Part shown: piece after piece, positions 26,024-33,752 of the stretch | Numbering within the stretch: position 1 is the stretch's first letter | How the letters are laid out: each line of letters opens with the position of its first letter | Assembly: GCA_947445035.1 (NCBI GenBank) | Contig: CANFCK010000010.1 | Location: forward strand, 1 to 64,000 | Length of the DNA: 64,000 nt | Source of the DNA: Deltaproteobacteria bacterium | Lineage (GTDB): Bacteria; Myxococcota_A; UBA796; SXON01 | Reading direction: 5' to 3' | Notes under the pieces: model-generated | Told to the model about the DNA's origin: nothing | The model's database searches: none | The model's input: only the letters and a program-made list of their open reading frames with translations | Position numbers and translations under genes: made by a program

Positions 26024-27885
26024 TGAACGCCGAGGTGCTCGCGGCCCACGCCGTCCGCCGCGAAGACAGCCCCGAGGCGCGTGGCGTGCTCGCGGCGGTC
26101 TATGGCCGGCCGCGTTGGTCCACGATCCGCACCGAGACGCTACCGGGCTGTCGGCGCGCTTTCCTCTCGGCCGGCGGCAGCCGCGCCCTCTGCGTGCGGG
26201 ATGACGACGCGCTCATCCTCGATGAGCGCGGCAAAACCCTCCACACCCAGCCCGGCACCTGGCGTCGTGGCGCCTTCGCGGGCGATCTCCAGCATCTGGT
26301 GCTGATGGATGAGCGTGCCGCCCTCTGGGCCTGGACGCCGCCCGACGTCGCCACTGCGCTCGGCGCCTTCGGCGCGGTGAGCGGGCCTGTGGCAGCCTCC
26401 TCGCTGCCGGGCACCCTGGTGGTGGTCGGGTCCAGCAACGAAGTGCTCGTAGACGCGGTTGGGTCGCGGGCCACGAGCTCCCGAAGCTGTCCCGCGAACA
26501 GTTCGGAACAGTCGGGCGCCATCACCCCCGACGGGTCGATGCTCCTGGCCTGCTGGTCCGGTGCGATTGTCCGCCGCGTCGACGACCAGGTCAGCACCGT
26601 GTACGAGCTCGCGGCCGAACGCGGCCTGCCCTACCTGGTTCAGCCCTTGGAGAGCGGCGATATCTTCGTGGGTTCAGTCACCGGGTGGGGCGTCGTCCTC
26701 GACAAAACCGGCACCGAGCGCGTCGCCCGGCGCCTCGGCGAAGAAGCTGTCTTCACGGCCGCAGAACACAACGGCCGGGTCCTGGTCGGCCTGACCGGCG
26801 GCGACCTCGTGGTGTGGGACCTCGGGACCAATGCCATCCAGTTCCGCACGCGCCACCAAGGGGTGCAGGCCGCGTGGGTGGGCGACGAACGCATCGTGCA
26901 GCTGGGCAACACGCTCACCGAGCGCGTCGCGCCTCGGGAGCCGAGGCCCCATCGGATTCCCATCGGCGTCGGGGTCGGCGCGCTCACCTGGTCGCCCGAT
27001 GGCACCGGGCTCATCGCCGCGTTGGGCAGCGGTGACGTCGCGGTGCTCGACCCCCGACGCGGCGGCATTCGTTACCAACGGCACGTCGCCGAGGGCGTGG
27101 CCAAGGACATCTCCTTCTCGGTCGACGGGCGCCGCTGGGCGGTAGCGGCAGCCCATCCCCGCCAGGTGGTGTATTCGTGGCCGGATGGTGCCGAATTACG
27201 CACCTTGATCGCGCCTTCGATGCGTCGGGTGGCGTGGTTCCGCAGCGCCGGCATCCTCTACGCACCCTACGCGCGGTCGCTGCGACTCCTGCCCGACAGC
27301 CTCCTCGGTGAGCCGGCCGTCCTGTCGATGACTGGCTTTCAGGACCTTGAGGTGAACCCGGAGGGGACCGTCGCGGTTGGCCTGGACGACGCCGGTGTGA
27401 TCTGGCGGGGAACGGACGGTCCGGAAGTGACATGGACGGAGCTGCTGCGGGTTCCTCATTCCTCCGGCGTCGCCGCCGCCGGGTCCAACATCTTCGTCAG
27501 CGACGCATCTACGCTTCGCCGCTTCCACCCCGATGGCACGATCACCTGGACGGTGCCGGTCACCAAGAATGTGACCGACCTCGCGGTCTCACCGGACGGG
27601 CGTTGGGCCGCGACCGGCGCTCTCGACGGCTCGATCGTGGTGTGGAAGGTCGGCGAGACCAAGCCTAGAGCGAAGATGACCGCCCATCGAGCGCGGGTCT
27701 CCGCGCTCTCGTTCTCACCGGACAGCCTGTGGCTCGCCAGCGGCGGTTGGGACGGCGAGGTCCTCACCTGGTCAACCGAAGCCCTCAGCGCCAGCGCCAC
27801 CAGCCTCGTGGAGGAAGTGGAGGCGGCCTGGGGCGTTGGATTGGACGCGGTGCTGTCACCGACGATCGTCGCCGACGGCCGGTAG
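26023..27885 (+). CDS. WD40-like beta-propeller protein, probably C-terminal half of the preceding kinase
   Basis: 620 residues if started at ATG 26023, which overlaps the kinase stop as TGATG. The upstream frame continues with an Ala-rich linker, LRVQAAAAAAEGFV, typical of kinase to propeller linkers. Several WD-type blades are visible: GDLVVWDLG, VGALTWSPDGTGLI, VAVLDP, VTDLAVSPDGRWAATGALDGSIVVWKV and VSALSFSPDSLWLASGGWDGEVLTW. Each has the Trp-Asp or Ser-Pro-Asp ends of WD40 or quinoprotein blades. The protein would form a binding platform for targets. It may be translated alone by termination-reinitiation; a homopolymer sequencing error in one kinase-WD40 gene is the simpler explanation. 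Confidence 0.85.
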   Translation: MNAEVLAAHAVRREDSPEARGVLAAVYGRPRWSTIRTETLPGCRRAFLSAGGSRALCVRDDDALILDERGKTLHTQPGTWRRGAFAGDLQHLVLMDERAALWAWTPPDVATALGAFGAVSGPVAASSLPGTLVVVGSSNEVLVDAVGSRATSSRSCPANSSEQSGAITPDGSMLLACWSGAIVRRVDDQVSTVYELAAERGLPYLVQPLESGDIFVGSVTGWGVVLDKTGTERVARRLGEEAVFTAAEHNGRVLVGLTGGDLVVWDLGTNAIQFRTRHQGVQAAWVGDERIVQLGNTLTERVAPREPRPHRIPIGVGVGALTWSPDGTGLIAALGSGDVAVLDPRRGGIRYQRHVAEGVAKDISFSVDGRRWAVAAAHPRQVVYSWPDGAELRTLIAPSMRRVAWFRSAGILYAPYARSLRLLPDSLLGEPAVLSMTGFQDLEVNPEGTVAVGLDDAGVIWRGTDGPEVTWTELLRVPHSSGVAAAGSNIFVSDASTLRRFHPDGTITWTVPVTKNVTDLAVSPDGRWAATGALDGSIVVWKVGETKPRAKMTAHRARVSALSFSPDSLWLASGGWDGEVLTWSTEALSASATSLVEEVEAAWGVGLDAVLSPTIVADGR

Positions 27886-27902
27886 GGGATAGCCACCGGT
27901 GG

Positions 27903-29267
27903 ATGGCTTGGACGGTACGCTTCGATGGCGGCACCCTCGTGCTCCATGGAGCCGACAAGGACGCGCTCCCTGACGGGTTCGAGTGGGATGCCCGCGTCGG
28001 CGCCGCCCGGGCTCCCGCCTGCGCGTACGCCTCGCTCGTCGACCGCTGTCGCATCGACAGCATCGACCTGACAGACGAGGCGCGCGGCTACAACAAACTC
28101 CCCGACTTACGACATCTCGGCACGCGGACGCCGCGGGAGTACCAAAGGGAAGCCGTTGCCGCCTGGCGGGCCGCTCGCTGGCGGGGGATCGTCGTGCTCC
28201 CCACCGGCGCTGGCAAGTCCTTCGTGGCCGAGACCTGCATCGCATTGGCCCAGCGCAGCACGCTGATCGTGGTGCCGACCCTCGATCTGCTGAGCCAATG
28301 GTACGGCAACCTGCAGGCGGCGTTCGGGCTCGAGATCGGCGCGCTCGGCGGCGGGCGCCACGAGATTCGCGACATCACGGTGACCACCTACGACTCCGCG
28401 TGGATGCACATGGATAAGTACGGCGGGCGCTTCGGGCTTGTGGTTTTCGACGAGGTCCACCACCTGCCGGCCCAGATGTATCTTCGCGCCGCAGAATCCA
28501 TGATCGCCCCCCTTCGGCTGGGACTCACTGCCACGTTGGAGCGCACCGACCTTCGCCACGAGCTGCTCACCGATGTGGTCGGACCCGTCGTTCACCGTGT
28601 CGAAATCCCCGATCTCGCGGGCGACTACCTCGCGCCCTACCATGTCGAAGTGGTGAGCGTGAAGTTGTCGGCCGAAGACGAGCGGCAATATGCCGAGCTT
28701 CGCGGCACCTATCGGCAGTTCGTCCAGAGTCGCGGCATCCGTATGAGCGCGCCAGACGGTTGGACGCGTTTTCTCATCGAGGCAAGCCGAAGCCGCGAGG
28801 GCCGCGCGGCGTTCAAGGCGTTCCTCGCCGCCAAGGCCATCGCCCACGGCGGCCCGCGGAAGATCGCGATGGTCCGCCAGATTCTCGCCGAAGAAGCCGG
28901 ACGGCGCGCCATCGTCTTCACCAATGACAACGCCACCGCCCTGAAGGTGAGCCGGGAGCTGCTGGTCCCCTGCATCACCCACCACACCGACGTGAAAGAA
29001 CGCCGTTGGATTCTCGAGGCCTTCGCGGCCGGTGACGTGCGCTGCGTGACCACGAGCCGCGTGCTCAACGAAGGAGTGGATCTTCCCGCCGCCGAGGTCG
29101 CGATCATCGTGAGCGGGACATCCACGGTTCGGGAGGCGGTGCAGCGGCTGGGTAGGATTCTTCGGCCTTCCGGAGACAAGCAGGCCGTGCTGTACGAGCT
29201 CATCTCCGAAGGCACCACCGAGTCCGCGGCCAGCGAACGCCGCCGGGAGCACGATGCTTACCGGTGA
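27903..29267 (+). CDS. XPB-like superfamily 2 DNA helicase
   Basis: 454 residues from ATG 27903, 17 bases after the preceding gene. A short N-terminal region (damage-recognition-like) precedes the helicase core: Walker A LPTGAGKS (about 99-106), DEVH box (183-186), motif III LTAT, then LAPYHVEVVSVKLSAEDE typical of XPB, and motifs V and VI at TSRVLNEGVDLPAA and VQRLGRILRP. This is the archaeal/bacterial XPB type that unwinds DNA from damage or bubble structures. It overlaps the Bax1 gene by 14 bases, and XPB-Bax1 is a known helicase-nuclease pair in archaea. No XPB-NTD-like domain is present; a separate gene at 8.7-10.4 kb has one. Confidence 0.93.
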   Translation: MAWTVRFDGGTLVLHGADKDALPDGFEWDARVGAARAPACAYASLVDRCRIDSIDLTDEARGYNKLPDLRHLGTRTPREYQREAVAAWRAARWRGIVVLPTGAGKSFVAETCIALAQRSTLIVVPTLDLLSQWYGNLQAAFGLEIGALGGGRHEIRDITVTTYDSAWMHMDKYGGRFGLVVFDEVHHLPAQMYLRAAESMIAPLRLGLTATLERTDLRHELLTDVVGPVVHRVEIPDLAGDYLAPYHVEVVSVKLSAEDERQYAELRGTYRQFVQSRGIRMSAPDGWTRFLIEASRSREGRAAFKAFLAAKAIAHGGPRKIAMVRQILAEEAGRRAIVFTNDNATALKVSRELLVPCITHHTDVKERRWILEAFAAGDVRCVTTSRVLNEGVDLPAAEVAIIVSGTSTVREAVQRLGRILRPSGDKQAVLYELISEGTTESAASERRREHDAYR

Positions 29268-30456
29268 GCTGGTCCGCGCGACCGTGAAAGACTCCAAAGC
29301 CCGTCCCGGCTTCATCTCGCACGACCAGGATCGCTACCGCGAGCGTGCCGAAGATATTCTGGCCTGCGTGGGCGCGAGCCTCGGGAAGCGGCGCGCCGAC
29401 ATCGAGGAAGAGCTGGAGGGGATCCTCGGCGACGGCGTGGACCGCAAGCTCTTCGACGGCCTGGCGAAGCTGACGTTCGACGCCTGTGAGTTCGCGGTTC
29501 AGTCGCCTGTTCCTCCCCGCGAGCTCCGCCAACGGGTGTGGTTGGAGAGCGCAAAGCGGGGCCCGCTCTCCGTGGTGGACGTCGAGGGCGCGCACACTAC
29601 CGCCTCCGTTTTCGCGGCCGTAGCCGCCGAGCTTGGCGTCGATCCCGGTCCGCTGCCGGATGCGCTCTACGCCGATCACCCCGCTGAGCAGCGTCTGACC
29701 GCCTTCGAAGCCGGCGACAGCCGCTGGCTGGTGGACCGCTACAATCTCGCGCTGGTCCAGGCGCTGCTCTTCTCCGCTCCCCGACTGGATATTCGCCTGA
29801 AGTCGGCGACGCCGGCCCGGGTGCGTCAGGTCCTGCGCGCGGTGAAGTTCCACCAGCTCTGCTTTGTCGCGAGCCGCGTGGGCGAGGACCTGCATCTGGA
29901 GTTGGACGGTCCCGCCTCGCTCTTCAGCCAAAGCAGTCGCTACGGGCTGGCGCTGGCGCGGTTCTTACCGACGTTGGTGCTTCAACCAGCGTGGTCGCTG
30001 ACCGCGGTGGTTTCCGTTCGTCACTTCAAGCCAACGCTCGTGCTCGACCAAGACAGCGGGCTCCGTACCGACCTCAAAGATGTCGGCGCCTACGAAACGC
30101 GCGAGTCCGAGTGGTTCGCCGAGCGTTTCTTGGCGCTGGACTCCGGCTGGAAGCTGGAGCGAGACCCCACTCCGCTCAATCAGGGCGGCGAGGGCGTCGT
30201 GGTTCCTGACTTCAGCTTCCGGAAGGGAGGAAAGGTTGCCCACCTGGAGATCCTCGGCTTCTGGCGCAAAGGCACCATCGAGAAGCGACTCGCACTACTG
30301 AAGAAACACGGCCCTCGAAACCTCGTTCTCGCGGTGAGTCGGCGCTATTGCACCGAGAAGGCGGCGGAATTGCCCGAGCAGGTGGTCCCCTTTGCCGAGG
30401 TGATCCCGGCCAAGCTGGTCTTGGAGCGGGTGGAGGCGGTGGCGACACGGGGGTGA
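29254..30456 (+). CDS. Bax1-like nuclease (DUF790), partner of XPB
   Basis: 400 residues. DUF790/Bax1 family: N-terminal MLTGELVRATVKDSKARPGF and DRYRERAEDILACV, a middle part with ERLTAFEAGD-type residues (EQRLTAFEAGDSRWLVDRYN) and LVQALLFSAP, and a C-terminal PD-(D/E)xK-type nuclease, VVPDFSFRKGG then HLEILGFW, with Asp 319 and Glu 332 as likely metal ligands. In archaea Bax1 cuts DNA bubbles opened by XPB and is proposed as the incision arm of nucleotide-excision-like repair. The 14-base overlap with the helicase gene supports joint synthesis. The stop is followed by a 68-base gap to a convergent gene. Confidence 0.92.
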   Translation: MLTGELVRATVKDSKARPGFISHDQDRYRERAEDILACVGASLGKRRADIEEELEGILGDGVDRKLFDGLAKLTFDACEFAVQSPVPPRELRQRVWLESAKRGPLSVVDVEGAHTTASVFAAVAAELGVDPGPLPDALYADHPAEQRLTAFEAGDSRWLVDRYNLALVQALLFSAPRLDIRLKSATPARVRQVLRAVKFHQLCFVASRVGEDLHLELDGPASLFSQSSRYGLALARFLPTLVLQPAWSLTAVVSVRHFKPTLVLDQDSGLRTDLKDVGAYETRESEWFAERFLALDSGWKLERDPTPLNQGGEGVVVPDFSFRKGGKVAHLEILGFWRKGTIEKRLALLKKHGPRNLVLAVSRRYCTEKAAELPEQVVPFAEVIPAKLVLERVEAVATRG

Positions 30457-30524
30457 GGCCCGGCGGGAACGCGACAGCACCCCCCGAGTAGGGGCGCCGC
30501 GCGCCTGACCGACGGGAGCTGCGA

Positions 30525-30758
30525 CTATCCCAGCATCGCATCAAACACATCTGCCAACGCCCGATCTCGCTCGGTGACAATCCGCCCCTGATCGTGCGTG
30601 GTCAGGGTGATCCGCACGTAGCCCCAGCCAAACGCGATGTCCGGATGGTGGCCGGCCGCTTCGCTGGGCGCGACGAGGGATTGCACCATCGCGAATGCGC
30701 TGACGAAGTCCTTCGTCCGAAGCTCACGCACCAGGCATCCCTCTTTTTCGATCCACAT
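30525..30758 (-). CDS. Short pterin-4a-carbinolamine dehydratase-like protein
   Basis: 77 residues. The core is unmistakable: KDFVSAFAMVQSLVA, then AAGHHPDIAFGWGYVRITLTTHD and LADVFDAML. The double His of HHPD and the later His are the active-site residues of the PCD/DCoH family. The start falls on the Trp that lies after the first helix in full-length members (90-115 residues), so the N-terminal helix is missing or the start is wrong. Usual role: recycling of tetrahydrobiopterin used by aromatic amino-acid hydroxylases, but many bacterial members have other functions. It is the last gene of a sigma/anti-sigma group (nine-base gap). Confidence 0.8.
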   Translation of the reverse strand: MWIEKEGCLVRELRTKDFVSAFAMVQSLVAPSEAAGHHPDIAFGWGYVRITLTTHDQGRIVTERDRALADVFDAMLG

Positions 30759-30767
30759 CGGGGAGCG

Positions 30768-32183
30768 CTATCGTGCGTCGTTGAGCCGCGCCGCTTCCGT
30801 CCAGGCCGCAGTTGCGCCCGCGGTGTTCCCCTTCTTGGTGAGCAGGTCGCCCTTCAGCACCAGGAGGTTGCTCCGGAACACCGTGTTCTTCGCGTTCCTG
30901 GCGAGGCCGCGCTCGACCAGCCCAAGGGCGTAGTCGGTGCGCCCGGCCCCCGCTGCGAGGCTGGCAGCGCGCCAGAGCGCGTCCTGCGCGACGCTGGTGT
31001 CGGCGTCCGCAGCGAGCGTCAGGTACCGGGCAAGGGCGCCCTCGATGTCGCCGCTGCCGCGGATCGGCTCGACGGCGGCGTACACCGTCGCAACTCGCTG
31101 CAGGCCCACGTACCAGTTGGGCTTGTAGTCGCTCGGCAGGGCCGCCCCCCGCGCGTCGTTCGAGCCGAAAGCACGCTGGCTGGTGGTCGTGCGACCGGTG
31201 CTACTTGCCTGGGCGCTCGGCTCCTCAGCTGGTGCCGAGGCGGCCTGGGCGGGCGCCTCGGTGCTCGAAGCGGGTTTCTGCGGCGTGCTCTTCGCCTTCT
31301 GCTCGACGGAATCCGCGGGCGCCTGCGCGTCATTCCGCCGAGGCGATTCGACCTCTTCTTCGTCTTTGTCCGCGACCTCGCGCGAGGCAGGCTCTTCCTT
31401 CGCGCCTTTGCCGCTGCTCCAGCCCCAGGAGTCGTCTTCGTTCGTCGCGGCGCCGCCGGTCGTCGGGCCCGCGGAAGCGGACTCGTCGCGCACCGCCGCG
31501 CCGACCGTTTTTGCGGGCGGGGGCGGTGCCGGGGAAGTGGGCGGGACCGGCGCAGCCGAGGCATCCCCCTTCTCCAAGACCCCCTGAGAGCGCGCTCGTT
31601 CCTCGCCCGCAGCGACCTCCGCGCCCAGTTCCCCGGCCGAAACCGTGGAGGGAGTCGGGGGCACGGCGACCACTGGTGCGACCTGCGGCCCGGCCTCGGC
31701 GATGAGGTCCATCGGCGGCGCCGTCGGCGCAAAAGCCGGCCCGGTCGTGGGCTCCGCCAGCATCGGCGCCGGCGCCACCTGTTCGCTCCGCGCCGCCTCC
31801 TCGACCACCTTGCTGCCGCTGAACCACAGCCCCGCAGCGGGAATGACGATGACCGCCGCCAGCGCCGCCGTGATCCCGACCCCAAAGGCCGGCGCCATCC
31901 ACCACGGCCGCCGACGCCGCGCCGCCTCGGGCCGGACTCCGACCCCCCGCGCCGTCGCACGCTCGCTCCCAAGCTTCGGCCGGGCCGTACTCGCAGCGAA
32001 GGGACCCGTCGTCACCGTGGCCAACACGTCGTCGATGGTGACCCGCGGGGCCGGCGCCCGATCCGGCCGCATCGCGTAGACCGCCGCAACCACGTCGGGC
32101 GACAAGCCCTCGGGCGGAGCCGTACCCGGCGGAGTGGACAACCACTCGGCAAGGAGGCGGGCTTCGGTCTCTTCAGTCGTCAT
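30768..32183 (-). CDS. Putative membrane-bound anti-sigma-type regulator with C-terminal TPR-like region
   Basis: 471 residues. The first ~95 are cytosolic and lack an HxxxCxxC zinc motif. A transmembrane segment at about 96-118 (PAFGVGITAALAAVIVI) is followed by a long Ala/Pro/Glu-rich linker (120-320) and a helical C-terminal part with repeats (SVAQDALWRAASLAAGAGRTD, LVERGLARNAKNTVFRSNLL, GDLLTKKGNTAGA) like TPRs. Its start overlaps the sigma factor's end by 11 bases, so co-regulation is expected. Position and topology suggest an anti-sigma or accessory factor, with a periplasmic sensor arm; the absence of the zinc motif leaves some doubt. Confidence 0.65.
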   Translation of the reverse strand: MTTEETEARLLAEWLSTPPGTAPPEGLSPDVVAAVYAMRPDRAPAPRVTIDDVLATVTTGPFAASTARPKLGSERATARGVGVRPEAARRRRPWWMAPAFGVGITAALAAVIVIPAAGLWFSGSKVVEEAARSEQVAPAPMLAEPTTGPAFAPTAPPMDLIAEAGPQVAPVVAVPPTPSTVSAGELGAEVAAGEERARSQGVLEKGDASAAPVPPTSPAPPPPAKTVGAAVRDESASAGPTTGGAATNEDDSWGWSSGKGAKEEPASREVADKDEEEVESPRRNDAQAPADSVEQKAKSTPQKPASSTEAPAQAASAPAEEPSAQASSTGRTTTSQRAFGSNDARGAALPSDYKPNWYVGLQRVATVYAAVEPIRGSGDIEGALARYLTLAADADTSVAQDALWRAASLAAGAGRTDYALGLVERGLARNAKNTVFRSNLLVLKGDLLTKKGNTAGATAAWTEAARLNDAR

Positions 32184-32709
32184 CGGGTTGGAAGGCCTTT
32201 TTGAAGGCGGCGGAAGCGCGGTGGAGAATCACGTCGAAGTTGCCGATCGTCACGCCGAGTTTGGCGGCGCATTCTTCACGGTCGAGGTCATCGAACATGC
32301 GAAGGCGGAGGGCTTCGGCGTAGCGGGGGCTGATCTTCTGGAGGGCGGCCTCGACCTGAGCGCGGGTGTCGTCCTGGTCCGTACCCTGGTCGGGCGCGGG
32401 CCCCGCGTCCTCCGGGTCGGCCTCCGCGACGAGGGCATCCTCGAGGCGGCGGACGCGCTGGTTGGCGCGGTGGACGTCGATCGCGCGGTTGATCGCGATG
32501 CGGCGGAGCCAGAAGTAGATGGAGCGGTCGGAGTCTGGTTTGTAGGTCTCGGCCCGCTCCAGCACCGTGCGGAAGGTGTCCACGAGCACGTTCTCCGCCA
32601 ACTCCCGGTTCGGCAGCCGCGGCAGGATCACCTCCCGAAACAGCGCATCCCCGTACCAGGCGTAGAGCATGCCCGCGGCGTTGCGGTCACCGCGGAGGAG
32701 TGCCTCCAC
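32173..32709 (-). CDS. ECF-type RNA polymerase sigma factor
   Basis: 178 residues from GTG 32709. Region 2 includes NAAGMLYAWYGDALF, LAENVLVDTFRTVLERA and SIYFWLRRIAINRAIDVHR; region 4 has ISPRYAEALRLRMFDDLDREECAAKLG and a helix-turn-helix. The upstream frame is open for 19 more codons and closes at a stop codon; no ATG, GTG or TTG occurs there. A GAGGAGG just before a CTG codon (about 32753) hints at a CTG start giving extra residues such as VDEAELQPIAEE. It heads a three-gene group with the membrane-anchored regulator and the pterin dehydratase-like gene. The targets are unknown. Confidence 0.88.
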   Translation of the reverse strand: MEALLRGDRNAAGMLYAWYGDALFREVILPRLPNRELAENVLVDTFRTVLERAETYKPDSDRSIYFWLRRIAINRAIDVHRANQRVRRLEDALVAEADPEDAGPAPDQGTDQDDTRAQVEAALQKISPRYAEALRLRMFDDLDREECAAKLGVTIGNFDVILHRASAAFKKAFQPDDD

Positions 32710-33023
32710 GATGGTCCGCTCTTCCGCGATGGGTTGGAGCTCTGCTTCGTCGACCAGGGAGCCCTCCTCGGCACCCCCACCCTACAAACGGATGGGGAGC
32801 GGAGAATCTTACACGTCGGCTACGGGCCGGCCGCGGACACGAGCGGGTTGAGCACGCGAACAACTGAGAAACGGGCGAACTCGGCCTGATCGACGGCGAG
32901 GTACCGGGATTCGGGTCCACCCTGCCATCCCCGCCCCGATCCCCGACGGCGACCCGCTAAAGACCGGCGATCAACCATCATGGCGCGGCGCTTGCTCAAC
33001 GATCTGGCACCGCCGGAGTGACC
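32710..33023. other. 314-base gap upstream of two divergent genes
   Basis: Intergenic between the ECF sigma gene on the minus strand and the lipoprotein gene on the plus strand. It may hold divergent promoters and, at its left end, an unrecognised N-terminal extension of the sigma protein (to about 32766). I see no open frame that looks protein-like, no strong hairpin and no RNA gene. Confidence 0.4.
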
Positions 33024-33728
33024 ATGCTTTCGCTTCTTCTTCTCGCCGCCTGCAACACCGACACCGAACCCGCTGCCTGCACCGACCTCTTCGCCTACTC
33101 GGTGACCGTCGATGTCAGCTCGGAGTCCGGAGGCGCGCTCACCAACGTCGTCGGCACCTACACTGTCGACGGCGGCGCGGTCGCTGACTGCCAGGCCATC
33201 GTCGATGGTCAGCTGTGGTGCGGCGGCGAAGAAAAGGGACACTTCGAGATCACCATCGAAGCCGACGGCCACGTCGCGCAGACGCAGGAGGTCGACGTCG
33301 AGGCCGACGAATGCCACGTCATCGGCGAATCGCTCACCTTCGTGCTGGCCCCGGAGACGGCGGGCTGCACCGAGGAGCTCCGCCCCAGCGTGCTGGTGAA
33401 CCTGTCCAGCCAGCTCGACGCGGCCGACTACGCGCTCACCAACGGGTGGGTCAGCTGGAAGGACGCCAACTCCCAGACCGACGAGGCCCCCGGCCCCTGC
33501 GACACCGCCGACCAGCTCATCTGGAGCTGCGGCAGCGAGTTCGTCGGGGACATCAACATCTGGGCAGGCGCCGACGACCATGAGACCGCCACCCGCACCG
33601 TCACCACCGTGCTCACCGCAGACGAGTGCCACGTCGACACCCAGGAGGTCGACATCGTGTTGGAGTACACCGCCGCCCAGAAGAATGCGAGCAGCGCGGC
33701 CGCAGCGCCAGCGTGTCCAGGACGCTGA
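33024..33728 (+). CDS. Lipoprotein with two internal repeats, unknown function
   Basis: 234 residues from ATG 33024; GGAG at 33015-33018 lies five bases upstream and decides this start over a GTG at 33018. The signal peptide is short with a lipobox (MLSLLLLAACNTD). Two copies of a ~95-residue unit follow, each starting Cys-Thr and ending near ADECHV, where the two copies carry EADECHVIGES and TADECHVDTQEV. Each unit contains several Cys, so disulfides are likely. A beta-sandwich carbohydrate-binding or surface role is possible, but I recognise no family. Confidence 0.65.
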   Translation: MLSLLLLAACNTDTEPAACTDLFAYSVTVDVSSESGGALTNVVGTYTVDGGAVADCQAIVDGQLWCGGEEKGHFEITIEADGHVAQTQEVDVEADECHVIGESLTFVLAPETAGCTEELRPSVLVNLSSQLDAADYALTNGWVSWKDANSQTDEAPGPCDTADQLIWSCGSEFVGDINIWAGADDHETATRTVTTVLTADECHVDTQEVDIVLEYTAAQKNASSAAAAPACPGR

Positions 33729-33752
33729 ACCTGTGGCCGCACCGAGCGCCCG

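Noticed and set aside
32820..33632. A minus-strand open frame of 270 codons
   Set aside because: Mostly antisense of the lipoprotein gene at 33024-33728, with Val/Gly/Asp-rich residues only.
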